A stretch of DNA of 48,534 nt from positions 1-48,534 of the forward strand of contig JAFSGY010000033.1 in NCBI GenBank assembly GCA_017440575.1, in the 5' to 3' direction. The notes beneath the pieces were generated by a model. That model was not told the origin of the DNA, searched no databases, and saw nothing but the letters and a program-made list of their open reading frames with translations. The first letter of the stretch is position 1; every line of letters starts with the position of its first letter. This stretch comes from Lachnospiraceae bacterium. Its GTDB lineage: Bacteria > Bacillota > Clostridia > Lachnospirales > Lachnospiraceae. This document shows positions 1 to 8,687 of this stretch, piece by piece. A program made the position numbers and the translations under genes.

Positions 1-78
1 TAAATATAGATTTTGAAACAACAAGTTTCAAATTCCAAAAGCTTTTCACTTAACTCTTTTTCAATATAGTAATCCTTA

Positions 79-140
79 AAAGAAGGCTTTGTTCTGGTAG
101 TATCCTCCCAATTCTTTGCTATCGGAATAAAGCCTTCTTT
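79..140. terminator. long-loop inverted repeat, possible terminator of an upstream gene
   Basis: AGAAGGCTTT at 81-90 pairs with AAAGCCTTCT at 129-138, and the flanking A and T residues extend the stem. The loop of about 38 nt is long for a simple terminator, so another regulatory structure is possible. It lies before the hflX promoter and probably ends a gene left of the window. Confidence 0.35.
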
Positions 141-155
141 GTGCTTATGAAATGG

Positions 156-184
156 TTGACATGGGGAATTATAACTTATATGAT
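156..184 (+). promoter_or_regulatory. sigma-A promoter for hflX
   Basis: TTGACA at 156-161, a 17-bp spacer and TATGAT at 179-184. Predicted start near 191, giving a leader of about 150 nt before hflX. Confidence 0.75.
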
Positions 185-203
185 TTTTGTGTAACTATTT
201 ATG

Positions 204-306
204 ATAGGTCGAAGCACGTGCTGCTGAGACCGTAAGGAAATGATACAGGAGTGAAAAATCCAATTGCACGGCAATGCAGCCGAAGCAAATTAAGGATGGA
301 TTTTTC
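204..306 (+). ncRNA. structured 5' leader of hflX, class not recognised
   Basis: GGTC (207-210) can pair with GACC (228-231) around the palindrome AGCACGTGCT (213-222). Further on, GAAAAATCCA (253-262) pairs perfectly with TGGATTTTTC (297-306), enclosing a small hairpin ATTGC-ACG-GCAAT (263-275) and an unpaired purine-rich stretch. I could not match it to a riboswitch consensus I know. It lies in the transcribed leader of hflX, so a cis-regulatory role is inferred. No U-run terminator is present, so any control would be on translation or stability. Confidence 0.4.
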
Positions 307-309
307 ATC

Positions 310-336
310 GTAATTATGAAGGAACTGAATAATTAC
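310..336 (+). repeat. covarying hairpin repeat, copy 1
   Basis: GTAATTA, a 13-nt loop TGAAGGAACTGAA, then TAATTAC. The same architecture with compensatory stem changes and the loop consensus TGAAGGNACTGAA is found at 8688-8714 and 28526-28552. It ends directly before the GGAAAGG sequence that may serve as the hflX ribosome-binding site. Confidence 0.7.
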
Positions 337-344
337 GGAAAGGC

Positions 345-1625
345 ATGGTTATTGGAATGGAAAGAGCACTAATTGTAGGAGTGAATCTGAATCAGGGGGA
401 TAATTTTGAATTATCTATGAAGGAGCTGGCAAGTCTGGCAGAAGCCTGTGATATGGAAGTGGTAGGACAGGCAGAACAAAATATGGAAAATGTTAATACA
501 GCGACCTACATCGGCTCTGGTAAGGTAGAAGAGGTAAGAGAGGCAGCAGAGTATCTGGAGGCAGATATTGTTATTTTTGATAATGCATTATCGCCTATAC
601 AATTAAGAAATTTGCAGGATGCATTAGGTAAGCCTGTTATGGATAGAACTACATTGATTCTGGAAATTTTTTCTTCGAGAGCAAAGACAAAGGAAGCAAA
701 GCTGCAGGTAGAGGTAGCAAGACTACAATATATGTTGCCAAGGCTTGTCGGTCTGCATGAGGCGTTGTCAAGGCAGGGTGGCGGAAGTGGTTCCATGAGT
801 AATAAGGGAGCCGGAGAGAAGAAGATAGAACTGGACAGAAGACGTCTGGAACAGCGTTTAACCAGTATGAAGCGTGAATTGGAGGAAATCGCAGGAGAAC
901 GTGAGGTTCAGCGTAAGAAGAGAGCACAGTCCGGGATTCCTCGTGTGGCACTGGTAGGTTACACGAATGCGGGAAAGTCTACCATTATGAATATGCTGGT
1001 TAATACCTATATTGGTGATGAGGAAAAGAGAGTATTTGAGAAAGATATGCTCTTTGCTACATTAGATACGACGGTAAGAAGAATTGCACCGCCTGACAGG
1101 AATCCGTTTTTATTATCGGATACGGTTGGTTTTATTTCCAAACTGCCACATAATTTAATCAAAGCATTCCGTTCTACCTTGGAGGAGGTAAGAGAGGCAG
1201 ATTTACTGTTACAGATCATTGATTATTCGGATGAAAATCACACAGAGTATATGAAGGTAACGCAGGATACGTTACATGAATTAGGAGCAGATCATATTCC
1301 GATGATTTATGTGTTTAATAAGGCAGATTTATGCGGAATGGGACATCTGGCAATGATACAGGGAGACGATAAGATCTTTATGTCTGCTAAGGCACCGGAT
1401 GGTATTGATGCACTGCTGAATCTGATAGCCGGTAAGCTTGCCGGAGGCTATCGGGACTGTGAATTGCTGATTCCCTATAAGCGTGGAGATGTGGTATCGT
1501 ATTTGAATGATAATGCAGTAATTTATGAAATGGATTATCGTGAGGATGGCGTATACCTGAGTGCGAACTTGAAGATAAGTGATGCAGGAAAATATGAAGA
1601 ATTTATGTGTGAGACAGAAAAGTAA
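345..1625 (+). CDS. hflX: ribosome-dissociating GTPase HflX
   Basis: Cytosolic translational GTPase that binds 50S/70S ribosomes and, in characterised relatives, splits stalled ribosomes under stress. 426 aa, the usual length. Order: N-terminal HflX domain with the conserved Gly-rich GGGSGS segment (about residues 146-151), a basic helical linker, then the G domain with G1 GYTNAGKST at about residue 205, G3 DTVGF at about 259 and G4 NKAD at about 325. A short C-terminal domain follows. The start is uncertain: ATG 345 has GGA at 5-nt spacing, while ATG 357 (MERALIVGV) is closer to the family's usual N-terminus. The gene stands alone behind its own promoter and folded leader; no terminator is seen after it. 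Confidence 0.95.
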   Translation: MVIGMERALIVGVNLNQGDNFELSMKELASLAEACDMEVVGQAEQNMENVNTATYIGSGKVEEVREAAEYLEADIVIFDNALSPIQLRNLQDALGKPVMDRTTLILEIFSSRAKTKEAKLQVEVARLQYMLPRLVGLHEALSRQGGGSGSMSNKGAGEKKIELDRRRLEQRLTSMKRELEEIAGEREVQRKKRAQSGIPRVALVGYTNAGKSTIMNMLVNTYIGDEEKRVFEKDMLFATLDTTVRRIAPPDRNPFLLSDTVGFISKLPHNLIKAFRSTLEEVREADLLLQIIDYSDENHTEYMKVTQDTLHELGADHIPMIYVFNKADLCGMGHLAMIQGDDKIFMSAKAPDGIDALLNLIAGKLAGGYRDCELLIPYKRGDVVSYLNDNAVIYEMDYREDGVYLSANLKISDAGKYEEFMCETEK

Positions 1626-1800
1626 AGATGGTAAGTTATATATAAAAAACAAATAGAAGACACTATGTTTTATGTAAAAACACGGTAAAAGATAACTGAT
1701 TATAAAATAACTTGGTGATTGTTCACAAATTATTTAAAATTTGATAACAAAATTGGGGTAAAATAAACATATCCAAGAAAATACCTAAGGAGATTTTGTT

Positions 1801-2991
1801 ATGAACAATCAGGAAAAGAAGCATCATATCAGCAGATGGATTTATGGAATCAGTGTAGCAGTAATCATTTTGGTAAATATTGTTGCATGGCTGAGTGCGC
1901 AATTCTGTGACTGGTATATAGCTTATATTTTTCCTGTTTGGTTAAACACATATGCCAGACTTACAAGTCTTGTGCCATTTTCTGTTGGTGAGATTATGCT
2001 TGTGCTTGCGGTGCTGCTTACGGTATTTGGAATCGGTTTTTTAGTGTGGAATCTTGTTAGACATGGCAAATATAAAAAGATGCTGAAAAAATATTGGTGT
2101 TCCTATGCGTGGATTTTTCTTGTAGTATGCTTTATCATGACAAGTAATTGCTTTATCATGTATCATGCATCAAGCTTTTCCGAAAAATATATGTGCGGAA
2201 ATGAGGCAGGAAGCATGGTTGCAGATGCGAATGCGTCTGCGGTTACAGAGATTGTAACCGAGGAAAAGATAGTGTATACGAAGAAAAATATTGCTATTTT
2301 GAGAGATTTCTTAGTAGAAAGATGCAATGAACTGGCATTACAGATTGAGCGTGATGAAAAAGGGAATGCTGTTTATCATGGTGATTTGATTGCGGAGTCA
2401 GTGAAGGCAATGGAGCATTTGGGTGAAAAGTATGAGCAGTTATCCGGCTTTTATGTAACACCAAAGTATTTATCGGCTTCTGAATTTTTCAGTCAGCAGT
2501 ATATTCAGGGATATTATTTCCCATTTTCTTTGGAAGCAAATATTAATTCGTTGATGCACATATCGAATGTAGCTCCTACAGTATGTCATGAGTTATCTCA
2601 TACTAAGGGATTTATCTATGAGGATGATGCGAATTTTATTGGTTTTCTTGCCTGCATAGAGTCTGATGATGTGTTTTTACAGTATTGTGGATATTTAAGC
2701 GTTTTAAATTATGTGAATAATGACTTCTATAAGTCGATTGACAATAATAAAAATGTATATAAGAAGCATGTAAGAATCAGTGATCTTGTGGCTGAGGATA
2801 ATATCTTTTTATCCAAAGAGGATTGGGAAGTGGTAGAGAAGAAGGCGGTTGTGAAGACTGCAACAGTAAAGAAGGTTTCCAATACTCTGATGGAGACAAC
2901 TCTGAAGCTGAATGGCGTTGAGGAAGGCATGCAACAGTATGATAAGGTAGTAAATCTGTTACTTGATTATTATAATGGGGTGTTGTATTAA
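1801..2991 (+). CDS. DUF3810-type membrane metalloprotease-like protein
   Basis: 396 aa with an N-terminal membrane part of about three hydrophobic segments (roughly residues 16-36, 60-85 and 98-120) followed by an extracytoplasmic domain. The motif HELSHTKGF (H263, E264, H267) is a zinc-peptidase-like HExxH variant typical of the DUF3810 family; E/D residues downstream could complete the site. Substrate unknown. It has a good AAGGAG ribosome-binding site at 1787-1792. Its stop overlaps the next gene's start (TAATG at 2989), so the two are translationally coupled and probably act together, but no experimental role is known to me. Confidence 0.8.
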   Translation: MNNQEKKHHISRWIYGISVAVIILVNIVAWLSAQFCDWYIAYIFPVWLNTYARLTSLVPFSVGEIMLVLAVLLTVFGIGFLVWNLVRHGKYKKMLKKYWCSYAWIFLVVCFIMTSNCFIMYHASSFSEKYMCGNEAGSMVADANASAVTEIVTEEKIVYTKKNIAILRDFLVERCNELALQIERDEKGNAVYHGDLIAESVKAMEHLGEKYEQLSGFYVTPKYLSASEFFSQQYIQGYYFPFSLEANINSLMHISNVAPTVCHELSHTKGFIYEDDANFIGFLACIESDDVFLQYCGYLSVLNYVNNDFYKSIDNNKNVYKKHVRISDLVAEDNIFLSKEDWEVVEKKAVVKTATVKKVSNTLMETTLKLNGVEEGMQQYDKVVNLLLDYYNGVLY

Positions 2992-4190
2992 TGGGGACAA
3001 TAATATCTTATTTAGAAGAATATGGTGGATATAATTTTATAGAGAAACCGCTTTGTGAGATAGATGGGCTGATTCTGGCACATCTATCTTATTATGTTTA
3101 TGACGGAGTGGTGCCGGGACTGGATGAACTAGAGCCTGCGGTAACAACGGAGTATATCAGGGAGCATATGGACGAGAAGAATTTTCTGTCCGTGACCTGG
3201 GAAGAAGAGCAAAATAGGGAGCTTTTTTATAAGATTTTAGATACAAGACGTTTTAGGAGTATGAAGGCAAATTATTATGTGAATGCAATTGACAGGGAGC
3301 AAGCGTTACAGTTTAGCGCAATTACCTTTTTGCTTGGAAATGGGGATGTATATATTGCTTTTCGAGGGACAGATGATGCTCTGATTGGCTGGAAGGAAGA
3401 TTTCTGTATGGCATATCGGACACCGATTGAAGCACAGAAACGGAGTGCTGATTATGTAGAACAGGTTGTGAAGCAGTTTAGCAGGAAACGAAATGCACGA
3501 TTTTATCTGGGAGGACATTCCAAAGGAGGGAACCTTGCTGCTTATGCAGCGATGTGCTGTAATCCGAAGATAAAGCATAAGATTGGTAAGGTGTATGATT
3601 ATGATGGACCGGGCTTTCGCCCTGACTTTATGGAAACACTTGATTATGCTTCAGTAAAGGAAAAAATAATAAAGTTTGTGCCGAAAGAATCCTTTGTGGG
3701 AATGCTGATGCAGGATCATGATGAGAACTCGATAGAATATATTCTGATAGAGAGTACAAGGGTGGGAGTACAACAGCATATGCCATTATCATGGTGTATT
3801 GAGAATGATTCTTTTGTGAGAGCAGAGAGTAATGAGCCGGAACGAAAAGCACTCTACGAGCGAATGAATCAGTGGATTTATGAGCTGGGAAGAGAGAGAA
3901 CGGAAAGTTTTTTAAATGAATTGTTTTACATGGTTGAAGTAACAGAAGCGCAGACACTTTCAGATTTTAAGTCGCCTTCCCCTGAGTTATTGAAGAAAAC
4001 AAAACTGGTCAGAAATTCATACCGGGAAATGGATGAGGAAGCCAAGAGTATCTTATGGGAAATGGCAATTTTTGTGGTAGAGCTAATGGCGAAGGATCAG
4101 CATGAAAGGATTCAAAAGTGGAAATTAATAGAACGTATGCGTGGCAGAATGGATGATTTCCTTCTGAACGGAATAAAAGGAGACAGATGA
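2991..4190 (+). CDS. DUF2974 (Mbeg1-like) alpha/beta-hydrolase
   Basis: 399-aa soluble protein with an alpha/beta-hydrolase core. The nucleophile elbow reads GGHSKGG, placing the likely catalytic Ser at residue 177, preceded by the lipase-like FRGTDD stretch around residue 125. This pattern defines the DUF2974/Mbeg1 family, distantly related to class 3 lipases. Substrate is not known. It overlaps the upstream DUF3810 gene by one base and its stop lies inside a strong terminator, so the two form a complete two-gene unit. Confidence 0.8.
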   Translation: MGTIISYLEEYGGYNFIEKPLCEIDGLILAHLSYYVYDGVVPGLDELEPAVTTEYIREHMDEKNFLSVTWEEEQNRELFYKILDTRRFRSMKANYYVNAIDREQALQFSAITFLLGNGDVYIAFRGTDDALIGWKEDFCMAYRTPIEAQKRSADYVEQVVKQFSRKRNARFYLGGHSKGGNLAAYAAMCCNPKIKHKIGKVYDYDGPGFRPDFMETLDYASVKEKIIKFVPKESFVGMLMQDHDENSIEYILIESTRVGVQQHMPLSWCIENDSFVRAESNEPERKALYERMNQWIYELGRERTESFLNELFYMVEVTEAQTLSDFKSPSPELLKKTKLVRNSYREMDEEAKSILWEMAIFVVELMAKDQHERIQKWKLIERMRGRMDDFLLNGIKGDR

Positions 4191-4207
4191 GAGCTGTCTC
4201 CTTTTTT
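4175..4207. terminator. intrinsic terminator, probably bidirectional
   Basis: GGAGACAG (4179-4186) pairs with CTGTCTCC (4194-4201), followed by TTTTTT. The stop codon TGA (4188-4190) is in the loop. The A-run before the stem would also serve the convergent LacI-type gene. Confidence 0.9.
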
Positions 4208-4224
4208 AAGATGATGAAGGTATA

Positions 4225-5235
4225 TCAAAAATTAGTTGTACCCCGTTTGATTAATTCGCCGGAAAAGATAACCTTTTGCGGCATTTCGTTACCGGATAGG
4301 ACACCCATAAGCGTCTTAACAAGCTGATTGCATAAGGTTTGCAAGCGATTGTCAACAGAAGTTAGCGGTGGCTCGCAACAGGAGGTTAATAACGAGTTGT
4401 TATAACCAATAATTGCAAATTCTTCCGGTATGCGAAGCTTTTTACGCCTGCTATATTTCATGGCTCCCATGGCAAGGATGTCATCGGAAGCGACTACAGA
4501 ATTAAAGGATAAACCAGAGTCTGCCAATTCGGTCAGGAAATCTGCAATAGCTTCAATATTTTCACGTTCACCTTGATAGAACTGCATATATTCTCTCTTG
4601 AATTCCAAATTGTCCTGCAGCATGGCTGCCTGATAGCCAGATAGCTTTTTTAAGCCTGAGTAAGACTGGGAATTATATAGGTAGAGAACCTTATCCAACC
4701 CACTGTTTATTAAGATTTGAGTTGCTTCAAACATAGCTTTATAGTCATCGCATAATGTACAGTAAACATTCGGATAATCAAAATCTGCATTCAGGAGCAT
4801 AATAGGAACCTGCTGTGCAGCATCATGTATGTATTTATTTTCTTCCGGCTGATTAGAAATGAAGTTCGAGCCTACCATAATCACGCTGTCCACACGCTTT
4901 GAGAGGAGCAAATCAAGAGACGCTTTCTTACTTTCTATATCGTATCCGGTACAACATAATATCGAATTGTAATCGTTTTCACGAAGAAACTGTTCGATAA
5001 AATAGACAGCTTTTGCAAGATATAAATCAGAAGAATCAGCACAAAGAATACCAATTGTATTCATAGTATTAAGGCCAAGTCCTCTTGCAAAGGCATTTGG
5101 CGTATATCCATATTCCTCAATCACATCCATAACCCGTTTTTTAGTCTTAGGCTTTACGTTAGTGTTACCATTTAATACACGGGAGACTGTTGCAATGGAT
5201 ACACCAGCCTTTTCAGAGATATCATAGATTGTCAT
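4225..5235 (-). CDS. LacI-family transcriptional regulator of the hexuronate genes
   Basis: 336-aa repressor-type protein. Residues 2-24 form the LacI helix-turn-helix (TIYDISEKAGVSIATVSRVL) with the hinge region following to about 60, then a periplasmic-binding-protein-like sensor domain. The start at 5235 is preferred over upstream ATGs because a GAGGTG ribosome-binding site lies 6 nt before it. It is divergent from uxaB, and a palindromic LacI-type operator lies just downstream of the uxaB promoter. It therefore probably represses the hexuronate operon until a pathway intermediate (uronate, tagaturonate or KDG) binds; the ligand is inference. Confidence 0.9.
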   Translation of the reverse strand: MTIYDISEKAGVSIATVSRVLNGNTNVKPKTKKRVMDVIEEYGYTPNAFARGLGLNTMNTIGILCADSSDLYLAKAVYFIEQFLRENDYNSILCCTGYDIESKKASLDLLLSKRVDSVIMVGSNFISNQPEENKYIHDAAQQVPIMLLNADFDYPNVYCTLCDDYKAMFEATQILINSGLDKVLYLYNSQSYSGLKKLSGYQAAMLQDNLEFKREYMQFYQGERENIEAIADFLTELADSGLSFNSVVASDDILAMGAMKYSRRKKLRIPEEFAIIGYNNSLLTSCCEPPLTSVDNRLQTLCNQLVKTLMGVLSGNEMPQKVIFSGELIKRGTTNF

Positions 5236-5392
5236 AACAATCACCTCATAGAAAAATGTAACTGTTTTCATAACAAAGAATACATTAAGCCTTTTCAAAA
5301 AGCAAGCATAAAAATAAAAACTTTTGAAAGAAAGGAAAAGGTTATCGCCACAAATGCCTAAAAATGAGGGATTTTTTCGTGAAAAAAGATAG

Positions 5393-5421
5393 TTGACTTT
5401 CTTGGCAAAACAATATAAAAT
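5393..5421 (+). promoter_or_regulatory. promoter of uxaB
   Basis: TTGACT at 5393-5398, 17-bp spacer, TAAAAT at 5416-5421. The operator at 5427-5440 sits at the expected transcription start. Confidence 0.7.
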
Positions 5422-5426
5422 GCAAA

Positions 5427-5453
5427 TGTAAGTGCTTACAGATTATGTAAGCG
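5427..5453. promoter_or_regulatory. LacI-type operator with an extra half-site
   Basis: TGTAAGTGCTTACA at 5427-5440 is a near-perfect 14-bp palindrome of the size LacI-family proteins bind. A further half-site TGTAAGCG lies at 5446-5453, about two helical turns away. Position over the transcription start suggests repression by roadblock. Confidence 0.65.
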
Positions 5454-5489
5454 AACATAAACTTAATGAATGTGATAGGAGATAAAACA

Positions 5490-6950
5490 ATGGAATTATT
5501 AAATGCGGCAAAGACCGGAAAAAAGCAGAGGCCCATTAAAGTACTTCAGTTTGGAGAAGGTAACTTCTTACGTGCGTTTGTTGATTATATGATTGATATC
5601 GCAAATGAGTCAGGAAAGTTTGATGGAGATATCGTTCTGGTAAAGCCTATTGAATTTGGCAGCCTTGATATGTTCCATGCACAGGATTGCCAGTATACAG
5701 TATGCTTGAGAGGTATTGTAGATGGCGAGGCAAAGGTAATCAAGCGTGTGATTACAAGTGTTGCAGATGCAGTTGACGCTTATACAGAATATGAGAAGTA
5801 TAGTGATTATGCAAAGTTAGACTCCTTAAGATATATTGTATCAAATACAACAGAAGCAGGTATTGTATTTGATGAAACAGATAAGTTTGAAGCTAATCCA
5901 CCGAAGACTTTCCCAGGTAAGCTGTGTAAGCTCTTATATACAAGATATACGCATTTTAATGGAGCTGCTGATAAGGGGCTTGTAATGCTTCCGGTAGAGT
6001 TGATTGATGACAATGGTATTCATTTAAAGGAATGTGTTGTTAAGTTTGCTAAGCTTTGGAATCTAGAAGAAGGCTTCTTACAGTGGTTGGATGATGCTTG
6101 TGTCTTCACATCAACTCTTGTTGACCGTATCGTAACAGGTTATCCAAGAGACGAAGTAGAAGAGCTTTGGAAGGAATTCGGATATCAGGATAATATCGTT
6201 GTAACGGCAGAGCCATTTGGTCTTTGGGTTATCGAAAGTTCTAAGGATATCAGCGAAGAGCTTCCTCTTCCGGCAGCAGGACTTCCTGTTATCTATACAG
6301 ATAATCAGAAGCCATATAAGCAGAGAAAGGTTCGTATTTTAAATGGTGCGCATACATCCTTCGTTCTTGCTTCTTATCTTGCAGGAAATGATTTTGTAAG
6401 AGAGTCTATGGAAGATGAATTGATTGGAAGCTTTATGCATCAGACAATTTATGATGAAGTAATTCCTACTCTTGATTTACCAAAACAGGATTTACTTGAT
6501 TTTGCTGAAGCAGTTGACGGAAGATTCCGTAATCCATATATTAAGCATGCATTATTATCTATCTCTTTGAATTCTGTATCTAAGTGGAGAGCAAGATGTA
6601 TGCCTTCCTTATTAGAATATGTAGAGAGAAAGGGTGAGCTTCCTGCACACCTTACCTTCTCAATCGCGGCATTGATGGCATTCTATACAGGAACAGAAAT
6701 TCGTGATAAGGCATTAATCGGACATAGAAATGGTCAGGAATACAATATCATGGATGATATGGCTGTGTTAGAGTTCTTTGCAGCAAACAGCAGTAAGGAT
6801 TCTAAGGAATTCACAGTAGCATATTTGAGCAATGAAGGATTCCATGGTCAGGATTTGACAAAGATTGCAGGCTTAAGTGATGCAGTAGCTTCTTATCTTG
6901 AAGATATCAGAACTCTTGGCATGAGAAAGGCAATCGAAAAGAATTTCTAA
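5490..6950 (+). CDS. uxaB: tagaturonate reductase (altronate oxidoreductase)
   Basis: NAD-dependent reduction of D-tagaturonate to D-altronate in galacturonate breakdown. 486 aa, matching the mannitol-dehydrogenase/UxaB family. The N-terminal nucleotide-binding region carries VLQFGEGNFLRAFVDYMID, characteristic of UxaB rather than UxuB. The C-terminal domain starts near residue 280 with KVRILNGAHTS containing the conserved Lys and Asn-Gly-Ala-His residues. ATG 5490 is chosen over 5466 because AGGAG lies 8 nt upstream. First gene of the hexuronate operon and divergent from the LacI regulator. Confidence 0.93.
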   Translation: MELLNAAKTGKKQRPIKVLQFGEGNFLRAFVDYMIDIANESGKFDGDIVLVKPIEFGSLDMFHAQDCQYTVCLRGIVDGEAKVIKRVITSVADAVDAYTEYEKYSDYAKLDSLRYIVSNTTEAGIVFDETDKFEANPPKTFPGKLCKLLYTRYTHFNGAADKGLVMLPVELIDDNGIHLKECVVKFAKLWNLEEGFLQWLDDACVFTSTLVDRIVTGYPRDEVEELWKEFGYQDNIVVTAEPFGLWVIESSKDISEELPLPAAGLPVIYTDNQKPYKQRKVRILNGAHTSFVLASYLAGNDFVRESMEDELIGSFMHQTIYDEVIPTLDLPKQDLLDFAEAVDGRFRNPYIKHALLSISLNSVSKWRARCMPSLLEYVERKGELPAHLTFSIAALMAFYTGTEIRDKALIGHRNGQEYNIMDDMAVLEFFAANSSKDSKEFTVAYLSNEGFHGQDLTKIAGLSDAVASYLEDIRTLGMRKAIEKNF

Positions 6951-7014
6951 TTCGTTGTGTTGTTGTAAAAAAGATTGAAATTGATTAGAATTTTATAAAA
7001 AAGAACAAGAAATA

Positions 7015-7064
7015 GAGCGCTGCTTATATTAAAATATAGGTAGCGCCAAAAGAAAGCGTTTACA
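7015..7064. promoter_or_regulatory. hairpin and LacI/cre-like operator before uxaA
   Basis: GCGCTGCTTATATT (7017-7030) can pair with the inverse at 7033-7046, leaving only a tight loop. Immediately after it, AGAAAGCGTTTACA (7051-7064) resembles both a catabolite-responsive element and a LacI-family operator. Its right half overlaps a possible -35 TTTACA. This suggests uxaA has its own control point; which regulator binds is not known. Confidence 0.45.
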
Positions 7065-7114
7065 TTTTTGTTAAAAACATACAAGAATGGAAATGCTACA
7101 TAAAGGAAAATTGT

Positions 7115-8596
7115 ATGGTAAATTATATTAAGATTCATGACGATGATAATGTGGCTGTTGCATTAGAGGCAATTCCACAGAATGAAACCATTACGGTTGG
7201 CGATGCTACAGTGGTAACACAAATGGAGATTCCCGCCGGGCACAAGTTTGCCTTAAAGGAGCTTACGACAGGTACACCGGTTATTAAGTATGGTTATCGA
7301 ATTGGCTTTACAACTGCTGATGTAAAGCAGGGCGAATGGATTCATACCCATAATCTGAAAACGGGTCTTGGTGATTTGCTGGATTACAGCTATGAGCCAC
7401 AACTTCCGGAAGAGAAAACAACAGAAGATGTTACTTTCATGGGATATAACCGTGAAAATGGCAAGATTGGTGTCAGAAACGAAATTTGGGTTATTCCGAC
7501 AGTAGGTTGTGTGAATAACATTGCAACAAAGATCGCAGAGTTATCCAAAGACCTTGTAAGAGAAAATATTGAAGCAGTTTGTGCATTCCCACATCCATAT
7601 GGATGCTCTCAGATGGGAGATGATCAGGAGAATACAAGACAAATCCTTGCGAATCTGATTAATCATCCGAATGCAGGTGGTGTTCTGGTTCTGGGACTTG
7701 GATGTGAAAACAGCAATATTGATGTGTTAAAGAATTATATTGGTGAGTACAATCCTGATAGAGTAAAGTTTCTTGTTTCTCAGGAAAGTGATGATGAGAT
7801 TGCAGATGGTGTTGCTATTGTGAAGGAGTTGGCTGATTATGCAGCTCAGTTCAAGAGAGAGCCTATCAGTGTATCAAAGCTTGTTATAGGTATGAAGTGT
7901 GGTGGAAGCGATGGATTCTCTGGTATTACTGCAAATCCTACTGTAGGAAGATTCTCAGATATCTTAATCAGTAAGAAGGGAACAACAATTTTAACAGAGG
8001 TGCCGGAAATGTTCGGTGCAGAAACTATTCTGATGAATCGTTGTGAGAATGAAGGTTTGTTTGATAAGACGGTAAGCCTGATTAATGATTTTAAGAATTA
8101 TTTCAAGAGACATGATCAGACAATCTATGAGAATCCATCTCCTGGAAATAAGAAGGGTGGTATCTCAACCTTAGAGGATAAGTCACTTGGCTGTACTCAG
8201 AAGTCAGGAAGCGCAATTGTAAAGGGTGTTCTTGCATATGGTGAGGTAGTAAATACACCGGGACTTAATCTGTTGAGTGCACCGGGAAATGACTTGGTTG
8301 CGTCTACAGCACTTGCAGCAAGTGGAGCACATATTGTTCTCTTTACAACGGGGCGTGGTACACCATTTGCGTGTCCAGTTCCAACAATGAAGATTTCAAG
8401 TAATTCCAATCTTGCAAACAAGAAAGATAATTGGATTGATTTCAATGCTGGCGTTGTGGCAGAGGGTGAAAGCCTTGACGTAGCAGGACAGAGATTGTTT
8501 GATGAAGTAGTTGCCATTGCATCCGGTAAGCAGGTAAAGAGTGAGAAGGCAGGCTTCCATGACATGGCAATTTTCAAGCAGGGCGTAACACTGTAA
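7115..8596 (+). CDS. uxaA: altronate dehydratase
   Basis: Converts D-altronate to 2-keto-3-deoxygluconate (KDG) in the cytosol, an iron-dependent enzyme in characterised relatives. 493 aa: an N-terminal SAF domain (about residues 13-90) followed by the large altronate/galactarate dehydratase domain, with KIGVRNEIWVIPTVGCVNN near residues 115-135 and conserved Cys/Gly motifs such as CAFPHPYGC and GMKCGGSDGFSG. Ribosome-binding site AAGGA 7 nt upstream. Follows uxaB by 164 nt that contain a hairpin and candidate operator. Confidence 0.93.
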   Translation: MVNYIKIHDDDNVAVALEAIPQNETITVGDATVVTQMEIPAGHKFALKELTTGTPVIKYGYRIGFTTADVKQGEWIHTHNLKTGLGDLLDYSYEPQLPEEKTTEDVTFMGYNRENGKIGVRNEIWVIPTVGCVNNIATKIAELSKDLVRENIEAVCAFPHPYGCSQMGDDQENTRQILANLINHPNAGGVLVLGLGCENSNIDVLKNYIGEYNPDRVKFLVSQESDDEIADGVAIVKELADYAAQFKREPISVSKLVIGMKCGGSDGFSGITANPTVGRFSDILISKKGTTILTEVPEMFGAETILMNRCENEGLFDKTVSLINDFKNYFKRHDQTIYENPSPGNKKGGISTLEDKSLGCTQKSGSAIVKGVLAYGEVVNTPGLNLLSAPGNDLVASTALAASGAHIVLFTTGRGTPFACPVPTMKISSNSNLANKKDNWIDFNAGVVAEGESLDVAGQRLFDEVVAIASGKQVKSEKAGFHDMAIFKQGVTL

Positions 8597-8637
8597 GAAA
8601 AAAAGTACAGTGAAGTCATATAAATGAAACATGTTAA

Positions 8638-8684
8638 CTGACAGCTGATAATATCGGCTGTATGTAAAAAAGATAGCTGTTCAG
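8638..8684 (+). other. two mutually exclusive hairpins in the uxaA-kdgK spacer
   Basis: ACAGCTG (8641-8647) pairs with CGGCTGT (8655-8661). The same left arm, extended to CTGACAGCT (8638-8646), can instead pair with AGCTGTTCAG (8675-8684) with one bulge. Such competition is seen in attenuators and mRNA-stability elements; there is no U-run, so termination is unlikely. Confidence 0.35.
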
Positions 8685-8687
8685 CAC

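Larger units (their letters stand above)
1..344. other. intergenic region with promoter and leader
   Basis: No gene of credible length is seen here. The stretch holds an inverted repeat (81-139), a strong forward promoter (156-184) and a roughly 150-nt folded leader in front of hflX. Each is listed separately. Confidence 0.7.

Noticed and set aside
253-306. Known riboswitch (guanidine-II, glycine or preQ1 class) before hflX
   Set aside because: The ACG hairpin and the CCGAAG string recall parts of these, but required paired loops or consensus blocks are missing.
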